Positions 26,089-35,022 of a DNA stretch of 41,206 nucleotides are shown in pieces; the stretch's first letter is position 1; the number at the start of each line of letters is the position of its first letter. The position numbers and the translations under genes are program-made. Under the pieces are notes generated by a model. The model had not been told where the DNA came from. It ran no database searches and saw only the letters and a list, made by a program, of their open reading frames with translations. Origin of the DNA: Chitinophagales bacterium. GTDB lineage: Bacteria > Bacteroidota > Bacteroidia > Chitinophagales > Chitinophagaceae. The stretch lies in the NCBI GenBank assembly GCA_015654595.1, contig JAATGQ010000043.1:1-41206 (forward strand), read 5' to 3'.

Positions 26089-27132
26089 ATGAACACCCGC
26101 GCCCCTATAACGTCTTTTTTTGACCGGGCCTCTGTCCAAACCCTACAGTGGCTGGTCTGGACATTCGTATGGTTATCCATCTTCTTTTCCTATCTGTCGA
26201 TGGACGGCTGGCGCCAATCCTCCATTTATTCCACCCTTAACTGTATTTTTTATGCAACCCTGATCTATACCAATATCCTGCTGCTGTTCCCAAAACTCTA
26301 TGCCGCTGGAAAAAAGACCGGCTATTTCTTCAGCGTGATCCTGCTCATCCTTACCTTATCTTTTATCCGGGGGTGGGTTTACTGGAAGGTCTACAACACC
26401 TGGTTCGTCATGAATGAAAAATATGCATTGTCCTCCGTGATCTACAGCAGCCTATTATCCAATACCTACACCTTTATCCTGAGCCTCGTTTTCCGTATCG
26501 CACTCGCCTATTTCGGACTAAAGAAGCAGGCGCAGGAGATGCTGCTGCAGAAAAGTCAGGCCGAACTCAATTTGCTGAAATCGCAGGTGCAGCCGCACTT
26601 TCTTTTCAACACGCTGAACAATATCTACTACGAGACCTATCGCGAATCACCCCGATCGGCCCTGCTGATCGACCGGCTTTCGGAGATCATGCGGTACTTC
26701 GTCGATGAAAGTCCCCGGCAATATGTAAAGTTATCGACGGAGGTCCGGTTCCTCGAAAACTATATGGCGCTGGAACAGATACGCGTGCGACATGGCGTAA
26801 CCATCCGATTCGATAAAACGGCAGACCCCGAAACGATGGTGCCGCCTATGCTGCTGATGACCTTCGTGGAAAATCTTTTTAAGCACGGCATCAACAAAGC
26901 GGGCACGGAAAATGTACTCGACATCCGGCTTTCGACAAGGGATAACCGGCTGCATTTCGAAACGAGGAATCGGCTTTATCAAACCAGCCCCGGGAAGGAC
27001 GGCGGCTTTGGCATCAAGAACCTGCGGGAAAGGCTTGTTATTCTCTATGGCAATGACTTTCTGCTCGATACGCAGGAAAACGAAGGTTGCTTTGCCGCTA
27101 AACTTTCCTTTCCATTAAACCACTCATTCTGA
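26089..27132 (+). CDS. LytS/YehU-type sensor histidine kinase
   Basis: A 347-residue membrane histidine kinase. Four membrane helices lie within about residues 18-140 with no large extracellular domain. A short coiled linker (KKQAQEMLLQKSQAEL) leads to the His_kinase domain with the phosphoacceptor H170 in QVQPHFLFNTLNN. An ATPase domain follows with FVENLFKHGI and GFGIKNLRERL. It probably senses a membrane-borne signal and phosphorylates the response regulator that starts two bases after its stop. It precedes SusC/SusD pair 2, so it may control that pair. Confidence 0.92.
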   Translation: MNTRAPITSFFDRASVQTLQWLVWTFVWLSIFFSYLSMDGWRQSSIYSTLNCIFYATLIYTNILLLFPKLYAAGKKTGYFFSVILLILTLSFIRGWVYWKVYNTWFVMNEKYALSSVIYSSLLSNTYTFILSLVFRIALAYFGLKKQAQEMLLQKSQAELNLLKSQVQPHFLFNTLNNIYYETYRESPRSALLIDRLSEIMRYFVDESPRQYVKLSTEVRFLENYMALEQIRVRHGVTIRFDKTADPETMVPPMLLMTFVENLFKHGINKAGTENVLDIRLSTRDNRLHFETRNRLYQTSPGKDGGFGIKNLRERLVILYGNDFLLDTQENEGCFAAKLSFPLNHSF

Positions 27133-27134
27133 CC

Positions 27135-27854
27135 ATGCAACTCAACTGTATCCTTATCGATGACGAGCCCAATGCAGTCGACCTGCTGGAAATGTTTATC
27201 CGGCAAAGCACGGAATGGACGCTCGTCTACAAGTGTTATGACGCACTGGAAGCTATGACGATCCTGAAACAGCATCCCGTCGACTTTGTCTTTCTCGACA
27301 TCAATATGCCCCACCTGAACGGCATGGAACTGGCAGGACTGCTGCCAAGGGACATAAAGATCGTGTTCACCACCGCCTATTCAGAATATGCGCTGGACAG
27401 CTACAACTTTGCAACCATAGACTACCTGTTGAAGCCTGTTACTCTTCGGCGCTTCCTGGCTGCACAGCAAAAGATAGAAGAATATTTCAGCCTTCATCGC
27501 GCGGTCAGTGCACCGGCTCCGACAGAGACATCAGCCGCCGGAACCTGGTTCTTTGTAAAGTCAGGAAAAGAACTCCATCGTCTCCTGTTGGACGAGATCC
27601 TTTATTTTGAAGGCGAAAAAGAATATGTCCGGGTTGTCACCGGCCGCGAACAGCTGTTGATCTACCGCCGTCTGAAAGAAATAGAAGACCAGCTGTCCTC
27701 GCCTTTTGTCCGGGTACACAATTCTTATATCGTCAACACAAGACAACTCCAAAAAATACAGGATAATCATATCCATATCGGAACCAAACGGATTCCTATA
27801 AGCGAAAAGTACAGAGATACTTTTATGGAGATCATTCGAACTAAACTTTTTTAG
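27135..27854 (+). CDS. LytTR-family response regulator
   Basis: A 239-residue regulator with an N-terminal receiver domain and a C-terminal LytTR DNA-binding domain (about residues 135-237: FFVKSGKELHRL, LYFEGEKEYVRV, FVRVHNSYIVN). Acidic pocket D9/D10, phosphorylation site D55 (FLDINMP), conserved T80, and K100 (YLLKPV) are all present. It is in one operon with the histidine kinase, with a two-base gap. LytTR proteins bind spaced direct repeats; a set of these lies just downstream at 27871-27920. Confidence 0.93.
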   Translation: MQLNCILIDDEPNAVDLLEMFIRQSTEWTLVYKCYDALEAMTILKQHPVDFVFLDINMPHLNGMELAGLLPRDIKIVFTTAYSEYALDSYNFATIDYLLKPVTLRRFLAAQQKIEEYFSLHRAVSAPAPTETSAAGTWFFVKSGKELHRLLLDEILYFEGEKEYVRVVTGREQLLIYRRLKEIEDQLSSPFVRVHNSYIVNTRQLQKIQDNHIHIGTKRIPISEKYRDTFMEIIRTKLF

Positions 27855-27870
27855 CATGATCCTTTAGTCT

Positions 27871-27920
27871 TCATTAACACTCCATTTAACATCCGTTAAC
27901 ACGTTCACTTTTCTTTAACA
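27871..27920 (+). promoter_or_regulatory. Four TTAACA direct repeats, candidate LytTR binding sites
   Basis: The 9-mers TCATTAACA (27871-27879), CATTTAACA (27883-27891), CCGTTAACA (27893-27901) and TCTTTAACA (27912-27920) lie in the same orientation, 12, 10 and 19 bp apart, between the response-regulator stop and the SusC gene. TCCGTTAAC matches the general LytTR consensus at eight of nine positions. Direct repeats at such spacing are how LytTR domains bind. Function is inferred. Confidence 0.4.
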
Positions 27921-27962
27921 TATACCTTCATCATTCATTTGTACAATCCTCTATTAGTAGCC

Positions 27963-27980
27963 GATCGTTTTTGTACGATC
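27963..27980. terminator. Small inverted repeat, weak terminator or operator
   Basis: GATCGT (27963-27968) and ACGATC (27975-27980) pair over a six-base loop, followed by TTATTAT. It is weak as a terminator for the two-component operon and could also be a regulator site in the 284-bp space before SusC pair 2. Confidence 0.3.
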
Positions 27981-28138
27981 TTATTATCCCCCTAAGCTCG
28001 TAACGTACTAGCCTAAACACCACCGACCAGCTCTGTAATTAATCAAATTGGTTAAACAATGAAATTCCGGCACAAGCTATCGCTTGCTGTCAGAAGATTT
28101 TATTGCCATTATGTAATCAGTCAAACGCACACTTGTAT

Positions 28139-31100
28139 ATGAGAAAAAAGTCCCTTATCAAGTCGCCACCGCGCCTGCAAGTCCTCTTTTTGTCTATTCT
28201 TTTGCTCTTTTCCATCGCTGCCTTTGCACAAACAAAAAAATTGACCGGAAGGGTCAATGCCAGCGGCACAAACACACCGCTTGCTAACGTGACCATACAG
28301 GTCAAGGGCAGCCCCAGCGGCGTAACGACGAACGAAAATGGAGAATTTACCATTACTGTTAACGCCGATGCAAAAACGCTTGTCGTATCTTCGGTTGGCT
28401 ATCAAACGCAGGAAGTGTCAATAGGCTCATCCAGCACTATCAATGTCCTGCTTCAATTAAGCAACAATACGCTGAGCGACGTCGTAGTCGTTGGGTATGG
28501 AACCATCAGGAAGGGTAATGTAACCGCTGCGGTCGCCCAGGTAAAACCAGCCGACTTTAACCAGGGAGGTTCCCGGAATGTGGTTGACCTCATCCAGGGA
28601 AAAGTATCCGGTGTCAACATCACCCGGACCAGCGGCGCAGATCCCAATACAAGCCCGACGCTTCAGATCCGCTCGTCCACTTCCCTGAGCGGCAGCAACA
28701 GTCCGCTGATCGTTGTGGATGGTATCCCTGTCGCCAATCTCGACCTCATTCAACAGGACGATATCGCTTCCTTTGATATCTTAAAGGACGGTTCGGCTGC
28801 AGCCATCTACGGAACACAGGCCAACGGAGGCGTCATCCTGATCACTACTAAAAAAGGAAGAGGCGGACCGCCTAGATTTGACTATAATTCTTACGTCAGC
28901 AAGCTGTATATACGCGACCGGCCCGACTTTCTGACGCCACAGGAGTATCGTCAATACGCAGCCACAGCGCCTACCGCTATTGCCAATAAAATGCTGCCCT
29001 ACATTTCGGGGGTCTATAACAACAATGAGGATATTTACAACGATATCATCAACCATGGCAATCTGAGCACCTATCATAATTTTGCTATGACCGGCGGCAA
29101 CGCAAATGCCAACTACCGGGCCAGCGTCTACTACGACAATTATGAAGGTTTATCGAAAGCCAATTCCCGTCAGCAATACGGCGCCCGTCTCAGCGTCAAC
29201 ACAAAGGGTCTAAAGGACAGACTGACCACACAGCTGGATCTTGTCTCCAATTTCAACCGGGCAAACCTGATGTCTACCAACCTGCCCGAAGGCAGCATCT
29301 GGCTGGCAGCGGAAACGCGTACACCAACCACGCCGATCTATGATTCCACCGGCAAGTTCTATACCTCCAACGGGGTCCATAACCCGGTGTCGGATCTGGC
29401 CCAGGAATCCTATATCCGGGATCAGAATACCCTCTCTGCCGATGGCAAGATCTCGCTGGATCTGTATAAAGGAATAAGGGCATCGGTTTTTGGTTCGGTC
29501 ACCCGGGATAGCTGGAACGACGACCGGTACTATGACGTTAATTCGGACGCCTCGCTCTATGACGGGACCTATCCCGGAGGCGCCAATGCATATAAGGCCA
29601 ATACGCTCAACACCAGCTACGCTTTTACCCCCACACTGGAATACAATCATACCTTCCATGAAGATCATACGATCAATGCGGTCGCTGGTTATAACTATCA
29701 ATATGAGATGTTTTCCAACTGGTCGGCCACCAACCAGGGGTTTGACAATGACCTGACCACGACCAATGACATCGGAAGCGGAGAGGCTCTCGGCGCCGGA
29801 AAGGCAGGCCTGTCCAGCAACAAAACAGCCGACAAGCTGATAGCCTTCTTTGGCCGGGTCAACTACGCCTATATGGACAAGTATATGCTCCAATTGGTTT
29901 TCCGCCGTGAAGGGTCTACAAAATTCGGGGCCAATCATAAATGGGGAAACTTCCCTGCCGTCTCTGCCGGTTGGGATATGGCAAAGGAAAGCTTCATGAA
30001 AAGTGTATCCTGGGTCAGCCAGTTGAAAGTTCGTGCGGGCTATGGCGTCACCGGTAACTCCGGGATCTCGCCCTATCAGTCGCTCGTGCTGCTGAACACA
30101 GGCGGCCAGTACGCCAACTCGGACGGCACTTACCGCCAGACATACGGCCTGGGTTCAAATCCAAATGCGAACCTCAAGTGGGAAAAGAAGGCGGAAACAA
30201 ATATCGGCATCGACTTTGGTCTCTTCAACAACCGTTTGACAGGTTCCATCGATCTGTTTAACCGTAAGACGACGGATCTCTTATACCAATATGTCACACA
30301 AAACCCGCCCTTTGTTCAAACATCCATCTGGGAGAATATCGGCGCCTTTAGCAGCAAAGGCATAGAACTCGGATTGAGCGCGCTGATCATAAAGGAAAAG
30401 GATTTCAGCTGGAAAATGGATGGAACCTTCTCCACGGCAAAGAATAAGATCCTGAGCCTGTCCAGCGATCAGTACAAAGCATCCTATATCGATGTCGGCG
30501 GCATCCCCGGCAACGGAGCGCTTGGCGCCCCTCTTCGTTTCTATGAAGGCGGCAACGTAGGGGCCTTCTACGGCTATCGCTATGCAGGCCTCAATGACGC
30601 CGGTAACTGGCTGTTCTACAAAGCGGATGGTTCAAAGGTATTGAGCACCCAGGTCTCGGACAACGACAAGGCCATCATCGGAAACGCCATTCCCAAATAT
30701 TATATATCCTGGACAAACAGTTTTAACTATAAGAACTGGGATTTCCGTGTCTTCTTCCGCGGCCGCTTCGACTACCAGATCCTCAACGCACAGGACCTGA
30801 GCTATGGCAACCCGGTTGCGCTGCCCGGCAACGTCCTGAAGAGCGCCTTTGGCCGCTATGCCAAGATCAACGATACCTATCGCTACTCTAACTACTATCT
30901 GCAGCCCGGCGGCTTCCTGAAGCTGGACAATATCACGCTTGGCTATACCTTTAAATTGAACACCGACTATATCCGAAGCCTTCGGCTTTATGCAAGCGCC
31001 AGCGGTCTGGCGGAGTTCACCAGATACAGGGGCAACGATCCTGATCTGATTTCGGATCAGTTCAGCTCTACCACCGGTATCACGCCAGGTCTCGATGCGG

Positions 31101-31156
31101 CCGGCACCTACCCTGCCACTCGTAATTTCCTGATCGGCCTCAACCTTGGCTTTTAA
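28139..31156 (+). CDS. SusC/RagA-family TonB-linked outer-membrane transporter (pair 2)
   Basis: A 1005-residue TonB-dependent transporter. The signal peptide ends near AAFAQ. A carboxypeptidase-regulatory-like domain follows (KKLTGRVNASGTNTPLANV), then a plug with VVVGYGT, SPLIVVDGIPV and FDILKDGSAAAIYGTQANGG. A long beta barrel ends in GLNLGF-stop. The ATG at 28139 begins the signal peptide; the earlier frame start at 28103 is not needed. It lies 284 bp after a LytTR two-component pair and 24 bp before its SusD. No glycoside hydrolase is adjacent, so the substrate, possibly a peptide or a glycan cut elsewhere, is unknown. Confidence 0.94.
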   Translation: MRKKSLIKSPPRLQVLFLSILLLFSIAAFAQTKKLTGRVNASGTNTPLANVTIQVKGSPSGVTTNENGEFTITVNADAKTLVVSSVGYQTQEVSIGSSSTINVLLQLSNNTLSDVVVVGYGTIRKGNVTAAVAQVKPADFNQGGSRNVVDLIQGKVSGVNITRTSGADPNTSPTLQIRSSTSLSGSNSPLIVVDGIPVANLDLIQQDDIASFDILKDGSAAAIYGTQANGGVILITTKKGRGGPPRFDYNSYVSKLYIRDRPDFLTPQEYRQYAATAPTAIANKMLPYISGVYNNNEDIYNDIINHGNLSTYHNFAMTGGNANANYRASVYYDNYEGLSKANSRQQYGARLSVNTKGLKDRLTTQLDLVSNFNRANLMSTNLPEGSIWLAAETRTPTTPIYDSTGKFYTSNGVHNPVSDLAQESYIRDQNTLSADGKISLDLYKGIRASVFGSVTRDSWNDDRYYDVNSDASLYDGTYPGGANAYKANTLNTSYAFTPTLEYNHTFHEDHTINAVAGYNYQYEMFSNWSATNQGFDNDLTTTNDIGSGEALGAGKAGLSSNKTADKLIAFFGRVNYAYMDKYMLQLVFRREGSTKFGANHKWGNFPAVSAGWDMAKESFMKSVSWVSQLKVRAGYGVTGNSGISPYQSLVLLNTGGQYANSDGTYRQTYGLGSNPNANLKWEKKAETNIGIDFGLFNNRLTGSIDLFNRKTTDLLYQYVTQNPPFVQTSIWENIGAFSSKGIELGLSALIIKEKDFSWKMDGTFSTAKNKILSLSSDQYKASYIDVGGIPGNGALGAPLRFYEGGNVGAFYGYRYAGLNDAGNWLFYKADGSKVLSTQVSDNDKAIIGNAIPKYYISWTNSFNYKNWDFRVFFRGRFDYQILNAQDLSYGNPVALPGNVLKSAFGRYAKINDTYRYSNYYLQPGGFLKLDNITLGYTFKLNTDYIRSLRLYASASGLAEFTRYRGNDPDLISDQFSSTTGITPGLDAAGTYPATRNFLIGLNLGF

Positions 31157-31180
31157 TGATTTCACTTTAAACATTCCGGA

Positions 31181-32845
31181 ATGAAAAAGTATCTCACACC
31201 ATATACCTTCTTCCTCAGCCTGGCAGCAATGGCCATCCTTGCCGCCGCCAGCTGTACGAAACTGACCGAAACGCCTTACAGCAGCTATCTCGCTTCGTCT
31301 TACTATGAAAATCCATTGGAAGTGGAAGCGGCAGTCCTTCGTCCTTACACCCATACCAATGCCTGGATAACCTCTTCAGGGCAGGTCGGTTATTGGCGAG
31401 TCAGCGAATTGACAGGCGACCAGCTCGCATGGCCCGTAAAAGGTGTCGATGGCCAGGACAACGGCGACTGGCAGCGCCTGCATTATCATACGTGGGCAGT
31501 TAACGACCCCGATATCGTCGGCAACCCATGGAACCTGATGTATACCGGCGTCGGCTATTGCAATGACCCGATCACGCAATTGGGCATCCGTTCACCCGAA
31601 CAAATGGGGATCACACAAGCAGAAAAATCACAATACATCGGCGAGCTGCATCTGTTGAGAGCCTTCTATTATCTGAAGCTGATGGACCTCTATGGCAATA
31701 TTCCCATTTCGATGACGGTCGATACGCCGCTGAACCTCCCTACCGTAAAAAGAGACAGCGTCTTTAACTGGATCGAAAAAGAAGTCATCACTTATAAGGA
31801 CTCCGTTCCACTGTTGTCGCCCTCTTTGGTGGGGCGCATGACAAAAGCCGGGGCGTTTGCTATCCTGGCCGAACTCTATCTGAATGCGGAAAAATGGACG
31901 GGAACGGCAAGATGGGATGACTGTGCAGCCGTCTGTGATTCCCTGATCAACGGACAAGGAGGGTCCCAGACCGGCGCTGCAATGGCCCTCGACTCCACCA
32001 TCGATATTACCTATAGCAATACGAATGAGCTAAGCCGGGAGATTATCTTTTCCATCGCCTACGATTATCAGAAGTCAACCTTCCGGGCCAACTTCAATTC
32101 CGACTTTTACCATTTCAACGAAATGTATATCTATAATGGAACGGAGAATGGCAATAACGGTATCGTGTTGATCCCGGGCACCTATACCCAGTATCGCGAC
32201 AACGATTTCCGGAAGAAAAGCTGGTTCCTGATCGGGCCGATGTATTATTATAATGATACCACCCCTGTGCCAGGTTATCGCGAATACACGGGCAAACAGC
32301 TGGTCTTTGTAGATAACATCCGTCAGAATATTACGCTCAAACCCGGTCAGGACCCCAATAGCCTTCCTTCCAATATGCTGACCGGTGAAGAGAACAGCGG
32401 GGTTCGTTTCAACAAATGGAAACCCGGCACCAAAGACGATACTCATTATTTCAGCAATGACTGGGGTGTCTATCGTCTGTCCTGGATCTACTTTGCAAAA
32501 GCGGAAGCCCTTATGCGCAAGAACGGCGGTGTAGCCACGCAAGCCGCTGTCGACCTGATCAATGCCGTCAAACAGCGCGCCTTTTCTCCTAGTGACTGGG
32601 CAACGCCAGGCGTTCAATCAACCGTCGCAACCTTTACGCTGGACTCCCTGCTCGCAGAAAGAGGCCGAGAGTTTATCTTCGAAGGATGGCGCCGCCAGGA
32701 TATGATCCGGTTTGGAACCTTTACCACCGGCTCCTGGTGGGACCACACACCCGATGGGGACGTCAATAAAGAATTGTTCCCGATTCCTTACCAGACGATC
32801 GAAAACAACCCGAACCTGAAACAGAACCCAGGCTACGCCAACTAA
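31181..32845 (+). CDS. SusD/RagB-family outer-membrane lipoprotein (pair 2)
   Basis: A 554-residue surface lipoprotein. The lipobox LAAASC puts the lipidated cysteine at residue 25. The TPR-like helices typical of SusD include ELHLLRAFYYLKLMDLYGNIPI and KAGAFAILAELYLNAEKWTG. The C-terminal RagB/SusD domain carries LLAERGREFIFEGWRRQDMIRFG and ends in PIPYQTIENNPNLKQNPGY, a classic family ending. It pairs with the SusC encoded 24 bp upstream and acts as the substrate-capturing lid. A 12-bp-stem terminator follows the stop. Confidence 0.94.
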   Translation: MKKYLTPYTFFLSLAAMAILAAASCTKLTETPYSSYLASSYYENPLEVEAAVLRPYTHTNAWITSSGQVGYWRVSELTGDQLAWPVKGVDGQDNGDWQRLHYHTWAVNDPDIVGNPWNLMYTGVGYCNDPITQLGIRSPEQMGITQAEKSQYIGELHLLRAFYYLKLMDLYGNIPISMTVDTPLNLPTVKRDSVFNWIEKEVITYKDSVPLLSPSLVGRMTKAGAFAILAELYLNAEKWTGTARWDDCAAVCDSLINGQGGSQTGAAMALDSTIDITYSNTNELSREIIFSIAYDYQKSTFRANFNSDFYHFNEMYIYNGTENGNNGIVLIPGTYTQYRDNDFRKKSWFLIGPMYYYNDTTPVPGYREYTGKQLVFVDNIRQNITLKPGQDPNSLPSNMLTGEENSGVRFNKWKPGTKDDTHYFSNDWGVYRLSWIYFAKAEALMRKNGGVATQAAVDLINAVKQRAFSPSDWATPGVQSTVATFTLDSLLAERGREFIFEGWRRQDMIRFGTFTTGSWWDHTPDGDVNKELFPIPYQTIENNPNLKQNPGYAN

Positions 32846-32860
32846 GCGTTCGCTCATAAT

Positions 32861-32890
32861 GAAAATGCCGCCTCGCGGGGCGGCATTTTC
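32861..32890. terminator. Bidirectional terminator after SusCD pair 2
   Basis: GAAAATGCCGCC (32861-32872) pairs perfectly with GGCGGCATTTTC (32879-32890), a 12-bp stem with loop TCGCGG. The A-rich and T-rich stem ends let it work for the convergent RDD gene as well. Confidence 0.9.
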
Positions 32891-32917
32891 ATTTGGTATT
32901 ATTCCGCGGGAACTTCA

Positions 32918-33850
32918 TCATTCTGCCGGCGCTTCCTTCAACACATGCGTCTGGCTCCACAGATCGTGCAGCCTCGCCCCTGCTCCCAGGAAGGAGAATG
33001 CCTCGAACGGAACCCAGCGAGACAAGGTCCGCGCCAAGGCCTGCTTTAAAGTGATCTTCTCTCCCTGCACATTCGTTACCCGTGACTGTGTCAGGAACTT
33101 CGCAGGAGTAGCCTTCCAGATCGCTTCGAAAAAGAGGAAATACACGATCCGCAGCGCGATAAAATGAACCCAGGCCGTAGCGCTGTAACCGATAGCCGCC
33201 GTCGTATAGTTCCAGATCGGCGTCGCAAATATATCACCCAGCTGAAAGAAGATCGTGATGGTCAAAATGCCGTCTATGATCATATGAAAGAACCGGCTGT
33301 CGATACCTGCGTTCACATATCTCGAAACCTCGACGCCAAGCGGAGCGGCAACAGGCCGCTTAGGGATCAACAAACGCCTGTACTTCTGCACTTCGACGAG
33401 CAGGGAGATTGTAATAAGGATCGCTATGAAAGAAAAAATGCTATCCACCTGAAATCCTGTCGTATCCCAGACCACCTCGCCATCGACTTCTTTGATACGG
33501 GCCAGCAGCGAAGCCAGATACCCCGCCGCCCGATCGAAAAGAATGATACCGCTGATACAACGGATCAGCCGGATCTCCTTGGGATTAAAAAGGAACAGGA
33601 AAGTCCCGATCAGCAGCAATACATAAAAAAAGGCATTCAGATAATTTGTGCCGAATTTCAGTCCTGCTCCGAATAAAGACACATGCATCGGGGAAAGTAA
33701 AAAATGCGGGGTATAATGTACGTTGGCCGGATCGCCATAAACATCGGTATGTCCCCCACTGGGCAACACTACGGATAAAAGACCTGCTACAGCAATCAAT
33801 AGGCTTAGCAGTAGGATGATACGTCTGCGAATGGTAGGCTTAAGGTGCAT
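32918..33850 (-). CDS. RDD-family membrane protein
   Basis: A 310-residue integral membrane protein. Six or so hydrophobic helices include one near the N-terminus (IILLLSLLIAVAGLLSVVL) and others around FFYVLLLIGTFLFLF and SIFSFIAILITISLLV. The C-terminal half is an RDD domain (RFFHMIIDGI, then KATPAKFLTQSRVTN and a final TLSRWVPFEAFSFLG). RDD proteins are mostly of unknown role; some act in ion transport. The ATG at 33850 is chosen because the longer frame up to 34117 runs into the divergent gene and is not protein-like. It shares a terminator with the SusCD pair 2 operon. Confidence 0.8.
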   Translation of the reverse strand: MHLKPTIRRRIILLLSLLIAVAGLLSVVLPSGGHTDVYGDPANVHYTPHFLLSPMHVSLFGAGLKFGTNYLNAFFYVLLLIGTFLFLFNPKEIRLIRCISGIILFDRAAGYLASLLARIKEVDGEVVWDTTGFQVDSIFSFIAILITISLLVEVQKYRRLLIPKRPVAAPLGVEVSRYVNAGIDSRFFHMIIDGILTITIFFQLGDIFATPIWNYTTAAIGYSATAWVHFIALRIVYFLFFEAIWKATPAKFLTQSRVTNVQGEKITLKQALARTLSRWVPFEAFSFLGAGARLHDLWSQTHVLKEAPAE

Positions 33851-33995
33851 AAGGGTACTATTTTCAGTAGGCGCGAATCCTGTACAAGATAAGCTCTTTA
33901 CTGCGTTTGCGCAATAACAGAATAATAGTTTGATAATATTTCTATGTTTGTCAGTCAGATAAACTATACTAGTTTTAACAATAAAACCGGTTTGG

Positions 33996-34958
33996 ATGCC
34001 CGATAGACGAAATTTCCTTAAATCCGCGCTGCTCCCGGCCGGAGCGCTATTCCTATCCCCTGCTGTATCCTTGCAGGCCCAACAACAACCGTCGGATCTC
34101 CAGGAAAAAAACGACAATCCCTTAAGCCAACGGCTCAGGATGATTACAGCAAAAACGACCTGGACACTGGTGGATCAGATAAAGCTTTCCTTTAAAACAT
34201 TTCACTGTCAGGGCATGGTAAAGATCGACCAGGACTTTTGGGTTTCTTCCGTAGAGATGGCGATAAAATCCGATGGAACGATCGACAGATCAAAAGGGAA
34301 AGGGCATCTCTTTCGTATCGATCCGACGGGCCGTCTGCTTGCCGATATTCCCATCGGAACGGAAACCATTTTTCATCCAAGCGGTATCGATTTTGACGGT
34401 CAGTATATCTGGATCGCAGCAGCCGAATACCGGCCCGACAGTCACGCGATCATTTACCGCTGTGATCCGCTGAAAATGCAGCTGCAGGAAATATTCCAAT
34501 GGCCGGATCATATCGGCGCCATTACCCGTAACAAAGATACGAATACATTGCACGGGATCAGCTGGGGCTCCCGCAAATGGTATCGATGGGAACTCGACCA
34601 CAGCAGCAATTTTATCCCATCCGATCCATCAAGATCACGGCCTGCAATAAATCCTTCTTTTTATATCGACTACCAGGACAACCAATATCTCGGCAACGAC
34701 GAAGTGCTCTATACCGGTTTGTCTGTCTACAAAAAGTCCGACGGCAGCGTGTTTGCGCTGGGCGGTTTGGAGATCGTCGATCTTCGGCTGCAGCTTCCCG
34801 TGCATCAAGTGCCCATACAGCTCTGGTCTCCTGCTACAGGCGCTGTCATAACACAAAACCCAAGCTATTTCGAACTCACACTGCAATCAAGGATCCGTGC
34901 ACATTTTCTTCCTGACGACAATGACTCTACCCTATATATATACGAAGATAATTTGTAA
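33996..34958 (+). CDS. Tat-exported beta-propeller-like protein (DUF6454-like)
   Basis: A 320-residue protein with a twin-arginine signal (DRRNFLKSALLPAG), cleaved near SLQAQ. The mature part has repeating beta strands with GKGHLFRIDPTGRLL, HPSGIDFDGQYIWIAAAEY and TLHGISWGSRKWYRW, as in a small propeller. From memory it resembles the family called DUF6454, but this is unverified. Export in folded form suggests a bound cofactor or tight fold. TATGTTTG at 33943-33950 could be its -7 box, without a clear -33. It lies 64 bp before SusC pair 3 and may share its regulation. Confidence 0.65.
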   Translation: MPDRRNFLKSALLPAGALFLSPAVSLQAQQQPSDLQEKNDNPLSQRLRMITAKTTWTLVDQIKLSFKTFHCQGMVKIDQDFWVSSVEMAIKSDGTIDRSKGKGHLFRIDPTGRLLADIPIGTETIFHPSGIDFDGQYIWIAAAEYRPDSHAIIYRCDPLKMQLQEIFQWPDHIGAITRNKDTNTLHGISWGSRKWYRWELDHSSNFIPSDPSRSRPAINPSFYIDYQDNQYLGNDEVLYTGLSVYKKSDGSVFALGGLEIVDLRLQLPVHQVPIQLWSPATGAVITQNPSYFELTLQSRIRAHFLPDDNDSTLYIYEDNL

Positions 34959-35022
34959 ATTATAGTAGTAACCGGATGCCTGCGCTGGCAGCGCATCTTA
35001 TTAACCATCTAACTACTATCAC

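Noticed and set aside
29210..29938. Long antisense frame of 242 residues inside SusC pair 2
   Set aside because: It mirrors the codon structure of the real transporter gene; its translation has no recognisable domain.
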